Assembly: GCF_001458415.1 (NCBI RefSeq)
Contig: NZ_CYSD01000037.1
Span: forward strand, 374,501 to 438,500
Length of the DNA: 64,000 nucleotides
Direction of reading: 5' to 3'
From: Tritonibacter multivorans
GTDB taxonomy: Bacteria > Pseudomonadota > Alphaproteobacteria > Rhodobacterales > Rhodobacteraceae
Under the pieces are notes generated by a model. That model was not told where the DNA came from. It searched no databases and saw nothing but the letters and a program-made list of their open reading frames with translations. Positions 54,360 through 63,332 of the stretch are shown one piece after another; the first letter of the stretch is position 1; the number at the start of each line of letters is the position of its first letter. The position numbers and the translations under genes are program-made.

Positions 54360-56633
54360 ATGGAAAACTTGAAGCCGGGCACGCCAGGCCCCTTGGCCCT
54401 GCACAACGAGCAGTTCAGCAAACGAGGGATGCTGCTGCGCTATGCGCGTGGCCGTGTCGCAACCGTTTGGCCGCGCATTCTGATCGGTGCTGTGGTCACT
54501 CTTTTGTTGTCTGCGTGGTTCGACCCGCTCCTGCCTTTGCTGTTGCTGTTCATCTATCTGGTGGCCGAACTTGCGGAGACGGGGTTTCTCTTTAATCTGC
54601 CCGCACTGCTAGAGCGTGGGATGTCGCTGCGAAGCGGCTTTCGTATAGCCAGTGTTTTTGCGGTTGGATTTGCGCTTTCTGTTGTAGCATTTGCGGCGTT
54701 TCCAATGCTTTACGGTTTGGAGGCAGATGACGGTCAGCTGTCATTGCCAGTCCCATTCTTCAGTCTTTGCGGGATTTTGGGGCCTGCGCTGACGGCGTGT
54801 TTCGATCTGCGCTACCATCGGGTCGCGAGCCTGCTGCGCGTGGGGATCTTGGCCGCCTCTCCGATCGGCATTGCGCTATACCAGCAGATTTGCTGCGACG
54901 TGCATTATGGCACGCATGCAATCGGGCTGTTGCTGACCTCCTGTGTTACGCTCTGTATGGCGCTGGTTTGGACCGGCGTCTATATCCAGAGCCGTCAGAA
55001 ACGGTCGCAGCGCTCGATGCGGTCGCAGGCGCTTCAGCGTCAGGCTTTGGCAGATGCTTATATGCGTCTTTACGACCAGAAACAGGAAGCGCGCCGCCTT
55101 GCTTTGATCGCGGAGAATGCAAATGACAGTGTCATGCTGCTTGGCCGTGACGGAGAGATACTCTGGGCGAACGAGGCGTTTACCCGCATCACTGGCTATT
55201 CTGCGGACGAGGCTGTTGGCAAATCGCCCTGTGATATTCTCCATTTCGGGGAACATATCCCGGACGAAGTTTCCGCGGTTGAACGGGGACGCCGCAATGC
55301 GGAACCCTTCCGCATGACGCTGCAGAACCAACGTAAAGATGGCACGACCATTTGGTTGGATACAAACCAGGTGCCGGTGTTTGACGAAAAAGGCGAGCTC
55401 GAGGCCTTTATCGCGGTCGAACGTGATATTACGGCCATCAAACATCACGAAGAACAGCTCGAGGCGGCGAAGGCCGCTGCCGAGGAAGGCGCGCGCGTAA
55501 AAGAAGAATTCCTCGCCACGATGAGCCATGAATTTCGCACGCCAATGAATGGTGTGTTGGGCATGGCCCAGCTGCTGCAAGAAACCGCTCTTAATGAGGC
55601 GCAGCGCGAATACGTTGATACCATTCAGAATTCATCGCAGGCCCTGCTTGAGTTGATCAATGATGTGCTGGACCTGTCCAAGATGAACGCCAGCGGTGTC
55701 ACGCTGACAGAGGCGGATTTTGATCCGCGGGCCTGTTTTGGGGATGCGCTGCGCCTGTTGCGACCACAAGCCCGCGAGAAAGGGCTGACACTCGCCCTGT
55801 CCGTCGCGCCGGAAGTGCCGCAGCTTCTGCGCGGTGATCATCGCCGCCTGCGGCAGATCATTATGAACCTTGTCGGCAACGCCATTAAATTCACCGAAAA
55901 AGGCAGCGTTGAGGTTTCGGCCACAGCCCGGACCGAAGGTGATGCGGTGCGGTTTTGTTTCGAGGTCAGCGATAGTGGTATTGGCATCGCGCCCGAGCAG
56001 CTGGACAAGATCTTTGAACGGTTTTCGCAGGCAGATGCGGCCATCACGCGCAAATTTGGCGGCACGGGTCTGGGGCTGCCCATTTCACGGCATCTGGCCG
56101 AAGCGATGGGCGGCACAATCACGGTGCGGTCGGGTCTGGGCGATGGCGCAACCTTTGCCGTCGACCTGTTGCTGAGCCCGGCCCAGACGCGGCCAGAGGG
56201 GGGTGCCGCGCCTCAACCCGAGATCCCGACGACCCTGCCCGAAGGGGTCAGCCTGCGCGTTCTTGTTGCGGAAGACAACCGCGTCAACCGCCTGATCATC
56301 ACCAAGTTCCTGGATGGGTTTCCCATTGAATTGAGTTTTGCGGAGGATGGCGAAGAAGCGGTCGCCAAAACTCTGGCGGAGCGCCCACAGCTGGTCCTTA
56401 TGGATGTCTCAATGCCGCGCAAAAACGGTTTGGATGCGACCCGCGAAATCCGGGCTCAGGCGGTGGAACAGCCCTATATCACGGCTTTGACGGCCAATGT
56501 GGATGACCAAAGTCGACAGGCTTGTATAGCGGCCGGTATGGATGGCTTTCTCAGTAAACCGCTTGCCCGCCGGGAACTTGTCGCGATATTGCTGCAAGTA
56601 GCAGAGCAGGTCAGCGTGCCTGCTCCTTCATGA
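54360..56633 (+). CDS. Hybrid sensor histidine kinase with membrane-embedded sensor, PAS domain and receiver
   Basis: Signal-transduction kinase of 757 residues. It has about six hydrophobic segments (~40-210), a short linker, one PAS domain (~250-360) with SVMLLGRDGEILWANEAFTRITGYS, a coiled segment, the HisKA domain with phospho-accepting His-390 (MSHEFRTPMNG), HATPase_c (IIMNLVGNAIKFTEKG, DSGIGIAPEQ, GGTGLGLPIS) and a C-terminal receiver with Asp-682 (LVLMDVSMPRKNG). The membrane part has no recognised ligand fold. It begins 84 bases after pncA and ends 63 bases before pncB, with no strong terminator. No Hpt or partner response regulator lies nearby. The start could be TTG 54345. Confidence 0.92.
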   Translation: MENLKPGTPGPLALHNEQFSKRGMLLRYARGRVATVWPRILIGAVVTLLLSAWFDPLLPLLLLFIYLVAELAETGFLFNLPALLERGMSLRSGFRIASVFAVGFALSVVAFAAFPMLYGLEADDGQLSLPVPFFSLCGILGPALTACFDLRYHRVASLLRVGILAASPIGIALYQQICCDVHYGTHAIGLLLTSCVTLCMALVWTGVYIQSRQKRSQRSMRSQALQRQALADAYMRLYDQKQEARRLALIAENANDSVMLLGRDGEILWANEAFTRITGYSADEAVGKSPCDILHFGEHIPDEVSAVERGRRNAEPFRMTLQNQRKDGTTIWLDTNQVPVFDEKGELEAFIAVERDITAIKHHEEQLEAAKAAAEEGARVKEEFLATMSHEFRTPMNGVLGMAQLLQETALNEAQREYVDTIQNSSQALLELINDVLDLSKMNASGVTLTEADFDPRACFGDALRLLRPQAREKGLTLALSVAPEVPQLLRGDHRRLRQIIMNLVGNAIKFTEKGSVEVSATARTEGDAVRFCFEVSDSGIGIAPEQLDKIFERFSQADAAITRKFGGTGLGLPISRHLAEAMGGTITVRSGLGDGATFAVDLLLSPAQTRPEGGAAPQPEIPTTLPEGVSLRVLVAEDNRVNRLIITKFLDGFPIELSFAEDGEEAVAKTLAERPQLVLMDVSMPRKNGLDATREIRAQAVEQPYITALTANVDDQSRQACIAAGMDGFLSKPLARRELVAILLQVAEQVSVPAPS

Positions 56634-56696
56634 CCCAGCCCCGCCTTTGGCGCAGCAGCGGTATCTACATTTCTTTTTGGCCAGAAAGGTCTGACC

Positions 56697-57986
56697 TTGG
56701 ACATCGCGACCCGCGTTTATAACCACAAGTGGAAAATCGATCCGATTGTGCGGTCCTTGATCGACACCGATTTCTACAAGCTGCTGATGTGCCAGTCGGT
56801 GTTTCGCAACAAGCCCGACACGCGCGTGGTGTTTTCGCTGATCAACCGGTCGGACAAGGTGCCGCTGGCGCGTCTTATTGACGAAGGCGAGCTGCGCGAG
56901 CAGCTGGATCACATCCGGTCACTGTCGCTGTCGCGGGGCGAAAGCACATGGCTGCGCGGCAATACGTTTTATGGCAAACGTCAGATGTTCCGCCCCGATT
57001 TCATGGAGTGGTTCGAGGGTCTGCGTCTGCCGCCGTATCATCTGGAACGGCGCGGCGATCAGTACGAGCTGACCTTTGAAGGCAGCTGGCCCGAGGTCAT
57101 GCTGTGGGAAATCCCCGCCTTGGCGGTCCTGATGGAGCTGCGCTCGCGCGCTGTTCTGGACGACATGGGGCGCTTTGAACTGCAGGTTCTTTATGCCCGT
57201 GCGATGACACGGGTTTGGGAAAAAATCGAACAGTTGCGCGACATTGACGGGCTGTCGATTGCGGATTTCGGCACCCGTCGCCGCCACAGTTTCCTGTGGC
57301 AGGACTGGTGCGCGCAGGCGATGATGGAGGGCTTGGGCGACAAATTCACCGGTACCTCGAACTGCCTGATCGCCATGCGTCGCGAGGTTGAGGCGATCGG
57401 CACAAACGCGCACGAGCTTCCTATGGTCTATTCCGCTCTGGCCGAAGACGATGCAGGCCTCGCGCGTGCACCCTATGACGTTCTGTCTGACTGGCACGAA
57501 GAACATGACGGCAATCTGCGGATTATCCTGCCGGACACCTATGGCACCAAAGGGTTTCTGGACAATGCCCCGGATTGGCTGGCGGGCTGGACCGGGATTC
57601 GGATCGACAGTGGTGATCCCGCAGGCGGCGCTGAAACCGCCATTCAGTGGTGGCAGGAACGCGGCGAAGACCCGCGTGCAAAACGGGTGATTTTCTCGGA
57701 CGGTTTGGACGTTGAAAAGATCCGCGAGCTGCACGGGCAGTTCGCAGATCGGTTGAATGTCTCTTTTGGGTGGGGCACGCTGCTGACCAATGATTTCCGC
57801 GGGCTGGTGCCTGACGACGCGCTGGCGCCGTTCTCGTTGGTGTGCAAGGCGGTCTCTGCCAATGGCAAGCCAACGGTTAAGTTGTCCGACAATCCGGAAA
57901 AAGCCATGGGCCCAGCCGAACAGATCGAGCGCTATAAGCGTGTCTTTGGGGTGGGGCACCAAGAGTCCATGGATGTGATTGTCTGA
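56697..57986 (+). CDS. pncB: Nicotinate phosphoribosyltransferase
   Basis: Converts nicotinate and PRPP to nicotinate mononucleotide. 429 residues. Visible: LIDTDFYKLLMCQSVFR at the start, the phosphorylatable His in DFGTRRRHSFLWQDWC, FTGTSNCLIAMR, RIDSGDPAGG, FSDGLDVEKI and VSFGWGTLLTNDFRG. The start is TTG with AAAGG in front. With pncA it forms the nicotinamide-to-NaMN salvage pair. Confidence 0.95.
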   Translation: MDIATRVYNHKWKIDPIVRSLIDTDFYKLLMCQSVFRNKPDTRVVFSLINRSDKVPLARLIDEGELREQLDHIRSLSLSRGESTWLRGNTFYGKRQMFRPDFMEWFEGLRLPPYHLERRGDQYELTFEGSWPEVMLWEIPALAVLMELRSRAVLDDMGRFELQVLYARAMTRVWEKIEQLRDIDGLSIADFGTRRRHSFLWQDWCAQAMMEGLGDKFTGTSNCLIAMRREVEAIGTNAHELPMVYSALAEDDAGLARAPYDVLSDWHEEHDGNLRIILPDTYGTKGFLDNAPDWLAGWTGIRIDSGDPAGGAETAIQWWQERGEDPRAKRVIFSDGLDVEKIRELHGQFADRLNVSFGWGTLLTNDFRGLVPDDALAPFSLVCKAVSANGKPTVKLSDNPEKAMGPAEQIERYKRVFGVGHQESMDVIV

Positions 57987-57989
57987 GCG

Positions 57990-58478
57990 TTAGCTGCGGC
58001 CGACCACAAAGGTGAAGCTCTTTTCCTGTTCGGCCGCAAAGGCCGCGCCGGTGCGCAGGTCTTTGATGTCCGGCAGCAGGCTCAGGCAGGTGCCCCAGAA
58101 AGACAGCGCCGCATGAGAGGTCCGCGATATGCCCATACGCCAATGGCCGCAATGGGTGGCAAGAACCTGTTGCGCCGCCTGTTGACCCAAGCCTTTGCGC
58201 CGGTACTGGGGAAAGATGGTGAACTCTGACAGCTCGCGGCGGTCTTCCGGCAGCTTCAGGACCACGGAAAAACCCACGGTCGTGGCCTGATCTATCAACC
58301 ACCAGACGTAGGTGTCGCGCCGGTTGAGCAGTTGCCCGGCACGTTGCATCACGTCCAAACGCGCTTCCGGCCGCACCTCGGCAAGGTAGTTGGCCAGCTG
58401 ACTCGCAAATCGCCCCTTTTCGTCAGGCGAGATGGCCCGCAATGTCACCGGGCAGAGGTCATAGGTCGTGTTCGTCAT
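57990..58478 (-). CDS. GNAT-family acetyltransferase
   Basis: 162 residues; the GNAT core shows SEFTIFPQYRRKGLGQQAAQQVL (acetyl-CoA loop Q/RxxGxG/A) and a YVWWLIDQATTVGFSVVLKL beta region. The C-terminal half is less conserved. Substrate unknown. It converges with pncB (stops 4 bases apart) and is divergent from panB with 258 bases between them, which hold the panB promoter. Confidence 0.8.
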   Translation of the reverse strand: MTNTTYDLCPVTLRAISPDEKGRFASQLANYLAEVRPEARLDVMQRAGQLLNRRDTYVWWLIDQATTVGFSVVLKLPEDRRELSEFTIFPQYRRKGLGQQAAQQVLATHCGHWRMGISRTSHAALSFWGTCLSLLPDIKDLRTGAAFAAEQEKSFTFVVGRS

Positions 58479-58736
58479 CGGCTTGGTCCGCGACGCCTTT
58501 GTTTGATTTCGTCAGCGCAGTGTGACTCGCGAGGGTTAGAAAAGTGATACCAGCGTTGCAATCTCTGTTGCGACCGCACGCCGCCTTGACCTTTTTCCCG
58601 ACGTAATAAAGTTTCGCCGCGGTGCCGCATGACTGGCATTCAACCTTTGAAATTGGTAAAGACGGTCAAATTTTGACTGTGACAGCGCGCGCAAGCTGCC
58701 TCTCGCGACAGGCCCGCGCCCCCGGAGGAGACCGTG

Positions 58737-59570
58737 ATGAGTGCCACAGCCCGTAAGACTGCCCTGAATGCGCAGGATATCCGCGCCATGAAGGGCGGCC
58801 AGCCCATTGTCAGCCTCACCGCCTATACAACGCCGATGGCGCGTCTGATGGATTCGCATTGCGACTTTGTCCTGGTGGGCGACAGTGTCGGCATGGTGCT
58901 GCATGGTCTGACCTCGACGTTGGGCGTGACCATGGAGATGATGATCCTGCATGGCCAGGCCGTGGCACGCGGCCTGAGCCGCGCGTGTCTGGTGATCGAC
59001 ATGCCCTTTGGCTCTTACGAGGAAGGTCCGGCGCAAGCGTTTCGCAATGCTGCCCGCATGATGGCGGAAACCGGCTGCGCTGCGGTGAAGCTCGAGGGCG
59101 GCGTGGAAATGGCCGAGACCATTCGCTTCCTTGTGGCACGCGGCATTCCGGTGATGGCACATGTGGGCCTGACCCCGCAGTCGATCAACACACTGGGGGG
59201 CTACAAGGTGCAGGGCCGTGGCGAGGCGGGCGATCAGCTGTTGGCTGACGCCAAAGCGGTCGAGGAAGCAGGCGCTTTCGCGGTTGTCCTTGAAAAAGTT
59301 CCCGCCGCACTGGCCGACCGCGTGACCGAAGAGATCGGCATTCCGACCATCGGCATTGGCGCTTCGGCTGGCTGTGACGGTCAGGTGTTGGTCGTGGATG
59401 ATATGGTCGGCTTTTTCACCGCGTTCAAACCAAAGTTTGTGAAACGCTATGCCGAACTTGGCCCTATTGCAGAAGAGGCGATTGCGGAATATGCCGCCGA
59501 GGTACGCGCCCGGACCTTCCCGGCGCCGGAACATACCTTTGCCGAAACCGCACCCGGTTCGTCCAAATGA
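58737..59570 (+). CDS. panB: 3-Methyl-2-oxobutanoate hydroxymethyltransferase
   Basis: First step of pantothenate synthesis: ketoisovalerate to ketopantoate with methylene-THF. 277 residues. Motifs: [73 protein letters not shown] and [17 protein letters not shown]. Start ATG 58737 lies 6 bases after GGAGGAG; GTG 58734 is the alternative. panC follows immediately. Confidence 0.97.
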   Translation: MSATARKTALNAQDIRAMKGGQPIVSLTAYTTPMARLMDSHCDFVLVGDSVGMVLHGLTSTLGVTMEMMILHGQAVARGLSRACLVIDMPFGSYEEGPAQAFRNAARMMAETGCAAVKLEGGVEMAETIRFLVARGIPVMAHVGLTPQSINTLGGYKVQGRGEAGDQLLADAKAVEEAGAFAVVLEKVPAALADRVTEEIGIPTIGIGASAGCDGQVLVVDDMVGFFTAFKPKFVKRYAELGPIAEEAIAEYAAEVRARTFPAPEHTFAETAPGSSK

Positions 59571-59584
59571 AGGATATCGCCGCT

Positions 59585-60433
59585 ATGACTGCCGCTCCGA
59601 TCCTGCGCTCGCTTGCTGACCTGCGCGCCCTGCGCCGTGAAAGCATGATGAAAGGCGAGACTCTCGCTGTGGTGCCGACAATGGGCGCGCTGCATCAGGG
59701 GCATCTGTCGCTGGTCGAAGCTGCAAAAGCTGCCTGCGATCGCGTTGTGGTGACAATCTTTGTGAACCCCAAACAGTTCAACAGCCCGGAAGATCTGGCG
59801 AATTATCCCCGGACCGAGGTTGAGGACGCAGAAAAGCTCGCTCCTTTTGGCGTGGACGCGATCTTTGTGCCCGACCCGAACGAGATGTACCCGCAAGGCT
59901 ATGCGACCGAGGTTGCCGTGGGTGGGTCGATCACCAGCGTGATGGAAGGCCCCTTCCGTCCCGGCCATTTCGAAGGTGTGGCGACCGTGGTGGCCAAACT
60001 GTTCCTGCAGACCGGTGCGGATAAGGCGTTTTTTGGTCAGAAAGACTACCAGCAGCTGATGGTTGTGACCCGCATGGCCCGTGACCTGGACATCCCGATC
60101 GAAGTGGTTGGGTGTCCCACCGTGCGTGAACCCTCGGGCCTTGCCATGTCGTCACGCAATACGCGGCTGTCTGAAGCCGGGCTTGTGACGGCTGGCAAGC
60201 TGAACCCCTTGATGGAAGCGGCTGCCGAACGCCTGCGTTCGGGCGCACCTTATGCCCCGATCGAGACTGGCCTGCGCGCCGATCTGGCCACGCTTGGTTT
60301 CGGTGAGGTCGAATACATCGATCTGCGCTGCGCAGAGACGTTGGTGGCGCTGGAACAGGCTGACAAACCGGCGCGGATGTTTGTGGCAGCCTGGCTGGAC
60401 GGTGTTCGCCTGATCGACAATATCGCGGTCTAG
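59585..60433 (+). CDS. panC: Pantothenate synthetase
   Basis: Condenses pantoate and beta-alanine with ATP. 282 residues, normal length with this start. Motifs: VVPTMGALHQGHLSLVEAA (HIGH-like), NPKQFNSPEDLANYPR, HFEGVATVVAKLF, FFGQKDYQQL (KMSKS-like region), PSGLAMSSRNTRLS. ATG 59585 is preferred to ATG 59567 (which would overlap panB by ATGA) because an AAGGA sits 11 bases upstream and because family proteins begin near here; 59567 remains possible. Confidence 0.95.
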   Translation: MTAAPILRSLADLRALRRESMMKGETLAVVPTMGALHQGHLSLVEAAKAACDRVVVTIFVNPKQFNSPEDLANYPRTEVEDAEKLAPFGVDAIFVPDPNEMYPQGYATEVAVGGSITSVMEGPFRPGHFEGVATVVAKLFLQTGADKAFFGQKDYQQLMVVTRMARDLDIPIEVVGCPTVREPSGLAMSSRNTRLSEAGLVTAGKLNPLMEAAAERLRSGAPYAPIETGLRADLATLGFGEVEYIDLRCAETLVALEQADKPARMFVAAWLDGVRLIDNIAV

Positions 60434-60495
60434 TTTGCAGCGTCCCAACGAAAGATTTCGTAGGGGCTGGTAGCGGTAGCAGATTTATGGCTACT

Positions 60496-60524
60496 GTCCC
60501 CTCCAAAGCGACTTCGAAGGGGAC
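60496..60524 (+). promoter_or_regulatory. Hairpin that overlaps the glpK ribosome binding site
   Basis: GTCCCCT (60496-60502) pairs with AGGGGAC (60518-60524) across a 15-base loop. The 3' strand is the Shine-Dalgarno sequence of glpK, 3 bases before its ATG, so folding would hide it. A regulator that opens the stem, or thermal or co-transcriptional control, is inferred only. Confidence 0.5.
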
Positions 60525-60527
60525 CAA

Positions 60528-62012
60528 ATGACCTATATTCTCGCCATCGACCAAGGCACAACCTCGACCCGTGCCATTCTGTTCGACCAGGACATGAAGG
60601 TGGCGGCCAGCGCCCAGGAAGAATTTCCGCAGCACTATCCGCAGGCGGGCTGGGTTGAACACGACCCCGAAGATCTGTGGAACACCACGCTCAGCACTTG
60701 TCGCGCCGCAATTGCGAAGCTTGGCATTGCCGCGTCCGACATTGCGGGTATCGGCATCACCAACCAGCGCGAAACCACGGTTGTCTGGGACAAGACCACA
60801 GGCAAGGCGATCCACAATGCGATTGTCTGGCAGGACCGCCGCACCGCCACCATCTGCGAGGGGCTGCGCGCAGCGGGTCACGAAGACATGGTGCGCAATG
60901 CAACGGGTCTGCTGCTGGATCCCTATTTCTCGGGCACCAAGGTGAAATGGATCCTCGACACCGTCGAAGGCGCACGCGCCAAGGCTGCGGCGGGCGATTT
61001 GCTGTTTGGCACCGTCGACAGCTTCCTGATCTGGCGTTTGACCGGCGGCGAAAGCCATGTGACGGATGCCACCAATGCGGCGCGCACGCTGATCTATGAC
61101 ATCCGCAAGGGCGAGTGGAGTGCTGAAATCTGCGCGCTTCTGGATGTGCCGACCGCGATGCTGCCCGAGGTCAAAGACTGCGCCGCAGAATTTGGCGTCA
61201 CCGATCCCGATCTGCTGGGGGCGGCTGTGCCGATCCTTGGCGTGGCAGGCGACCAGCAGGCAGCAACCGTCGGTCAGACCTGCTTTGAGCCCGGCATGAT
61301 GAAATCCACCTATGGCACGGGCTGCTTTGCGCTGTTGAACACGGGCGATACGCCGGTTCTGTCGGAAAACCGCATGCTGACCACCATCGCCTACCAGCTG
61401 GACGGTAAACCAACCTATGCGCTGGAAGGGTCGATCTTTATTGCCGGTGCAGCCGTGCAATGGCTGCGCGACGGGCTGGGCATTATCCAAAGCGCATCGG
61501 AAACAGGCGATCTGGCCGAAAAAGCAGATCCGGGTCAGGACGTGATTTTGGTCCCGGCCTTCACCGGTCTGGGCGCGCCTTACTGGCAGCCTGAATGCCG
61601 CGGTGGTATGTTTGGCCTGACCCGTGGCTCTGGTCCGGCTGAATTTGCCCGCGCCGCGCTGCAATCTGTGGCCTATCAGACCCGCGACCTCTGGGAAGCG
61701 ATGCGCGCAGACTGGGGCGGTGAGGCCAAGGTCACCCTGCGGGTCGATGGCGGCATGAGCGCCAGTAATTGGGCCATGCAGAGCCTGTCTGACCTCTTGG
61801 GGGCTGCTGTGGATCGCCCGGTGATGCAGGAAACCACCGCTTTGGGCGCAGCGTGGCTGGCGGGCATGAAGGCGGGGATCTACCCGGATCAAGCAGGTTT
61901 TGCCGCCACTTGGGCGCTGGATCGCCAGTTTACACCTGATCTGGAAGAAGAAGCGCGCGAGGCGGCTTATGCCCGCTGGAAACGTGCGGTTGATGCGGTG
62001 ATCAGTGTCTAA
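60528..62012 (+). CDS. glpK: Glycerol kinase
   Basis: ATP-dependent phosphorylation of glycerol to glycerol-3-phosphate. 494 residues, FGGY family. Motifs: [85 protein letters not shown] and the C-terminal [12 protein letters not shown]. No glpF or glpD is adjacent in the window. The ribosome site lies in a stem (60496-60524). Confidence 0.97.
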   Translation: MTYILAIDQGTTSTRAILFDQDMKVAASAQEEFPQHYPQAGWVEHDPEDLWNTTLSTCRAAIAKLGIAASDIAGIGITNQRETTVVWDKTTGKAIHNAIVWQDRRTATICEGLRAAGHEDMVRNATGLLLDPYFSGTKVKWILDTVEGARAKAAAGDLLFGTVDSFLIWRLTGGESHVTDATNAARTLIYDIRKGEWSAEICALLDVPTAMLPEVKDCAAEFGVTDPDLLGAAVPILGVAGDQQAATVGQTCFEPGMMKSTYGTGCFALLNTGDTPVLSENRMLTTIAYQLDGKPTYALEGSIFIAGAAVQWLRDGLGIIQSASETGDLAEKADPGQDVILVPAFTGLGAPYWQPECRGGMFGLTRGSGPAEFARAALQSVAYQTRDLWEAMRADWGGEAKVTLRVDGGMSASNWAMQSLSDLLGAAVDRPVMQETTALGAAWLAGMKAGIYPDQAGFAATWALDRQFTPDLEEEAREAAYARWKRAVDAVISV

Positions 62013-62074
62013 GCTTTTTGTCGGCGGGCAGGGCGATCTTGCCCGTCGACACGAAATTGGTGAGAGCTGCGGGT

Positions 62075-62608
62075 CTAAGACCGGGGCAGCTCCTCCGCAA
62101 AAATCAGACCGGCGTGGTCCTTGAGGTAGATCTTGATCCACGGCGTGAACTGTTCCGGGTGGTGGGCGATCTCTTCGTTCAGGCTCGCCACGGACATCCA
62201 GCGCGTGTCCATGACCTCATCCGGGTTAAGCGCAACTTGCAGGCCTGCTGTGGCCTGAGCCACAAATACATCGACCACCTCGTGTTCTACCAAACCACCG
62301 CCGACGTCCGCGCGGTATTCCAGCTGGCCGCGAAATTCGGGGGTAAGCCCCGTGATGCCAAGTTCGTCCTGCAGGCGTCTTTGCGCACAGGCGGCACTGT
62401 CCTCGTCCCACATCGGATGCGTGCAGCAGGTGTTCGCCCAAAGACCCGGCGTGTGATATTTGCCAAGCGCCCGGCGCTGCATCAGGATCTCTTTGCCGCG
62501 CAGCACAAAGACCGAGACCGCCTTGTGGCGCAGGCCGCGTTGGTGAACGTCCAGCTTTTCGACAGGGGTCAGTGTCCCATCGACCCAGGCGGGGATCATC
62601 TGGTGCAT
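62075..62608 (-). CDS. idi: Isopentenyl-diphosphate delta-isomerase, type I
   Basis: Isomerises IPP and DMAPP. 177 residues, Nudix-like fold. The active-site region reads GLWANTCCTHPMWDED (Cys in the NTxCxHP motif) and the acidic region QDELGITGLTPEF; a second metal/active Glu lies in LVEHEVVDVFVA. The start at 62608 is favoured by family length; the frame extends further upstream without a better site. Type I Idi is patchily present in Rhodobacterales, often with carotenoid or photosynthesis genes, but none are seen here. Confidence 0.92.
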   Translation of the reverse strand: MHQMIPAWVDGTLTPVEKLDVHQRGLRHKAVSVFVLRGKEILMQRRALGKYHTPGLWANTCCTHPMWDEDSAACAQRRLQDELGITGLTPEFRGQLEYRADVGGGLVEHEVVDVFVAQATAGLQVALNPDEVMDTRWMSVASLNEEIAHHPEQFTPWIKIYLKDHAGLIFAEELPRS

Positions 62609-62688
62609 TGTAGTGTCCTCGTGGAGCATGGCTTGGCGCCTACGCGAGCCTCGGCCATTGCGCAAGCCCGGTCCGGTATCCAACCGTC

Positions 62689-62720
62689 AAAAAGGGCCGC
62701 AGGCATGGCCCGCGACCCTT
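62689..62720 (-). terminator. Terminator of the cytochrome c gene
   Basis: Minus strand AAGGGTCGCGGGCC-AT-GCCTGCGGCCCTT (some mismatches) followed by TTTTT, about 20 bases after the stop. Confidence 0.65.
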
Positions 62721-62741
62721 AATATTCTCGATTTCGATCGC

Positions 62742-63212
62742 TTAGTTCGAGACGGCGTCTGCGTCGGTGGTCTCTTCTTCGACAGCGGCGTCCGTTGCGG
62801 GCGCGGGGCCATTTTCAAGCAAATAGGCGTAGATGTCTTCCCCGCCTTTTTTCAGCTTAAAGCTCATCTTCGATTTGGCTTTGGTGCTGTCGAGCTGTTC
62901 TTTCAGGAATTTCTTCGGGTCAGCGGTGTAGGCAACAAAGCTTGCCTCATCCCAGACCAGACCGGCTTCGCCAGCAGCAACCAGATCCTTGCCATAGCGG
63001 AAACCGTCAACAGTGCCGGCGGTTCGGCCTGCAACACCCCAGAGGTTCGGGCCGGTTTTGCCACCCTTTTTGATCACATCGCCATTGTCTGCGACGATCA
63101 TGTGGCAGGACTTGCATTTGTTGAACGCTTTTTCGCCTTTGGCGGTGTCTCCTTCGGCAAATGCAGGGGCTGCAAAAAGGCCGAGGGCTGCAATAGTCAG
63201 CAGGTGTTTCAT
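62742..63212 (-). CDS. Class I cytochrome c (c2/c550-like)
   Basis: Periplasmic electron carrier of 156 residues. Signal peptide MKHLLTIAALGLFAAPAFA, haem motif KCKSCHMI (CxxCH), conserved GPNLWGVAGRTAG and a probable axial Met in AKSKMSFKLKK. The C-terminal tail is acidic and low-complexity (PAPATDAAVEEETTDADAVSN), longer than in ordinary cytochrome c2. Which oxidase or other partner it serves is not shown by neighbours. Confidence 0.93.
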   Translation of the reverse strand: MKHLLTIAALGLFAAPAFAEGDTAKGEKAFNKCKSCHMIVADNGDVIKKGGKTGPNLWGVAGRTAGTVDGFRYGKDLVAAGEAGLVWDEASFVAYTADPKKFLKEQLDSTKAKSKMSFKLKKGGEDIYAYLLENGPAPATDAAVEEETTDADAVSN

Positions 63213-63332
63213 GAGGTAGCTCCTGTAGCGTTTGGCTGCTTTGAAATAGGAGTTTTTCAGTAAGTGAAGTCAATGCGGCAATTGTCGCAGAAGCTGCCAA
63301 AGTGAATGCGAAGGTGGCGCAAATGGTTGTAA

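Noticed and set aside
59931-62141. A 736-codon open frame on the minus strand opposite panC and glpK
   Set aside because: It runs antisense to two well-identified genes, has His/Arg/Gln-rich composition typical of shadow frames in GC-rich DNA and no family motif.
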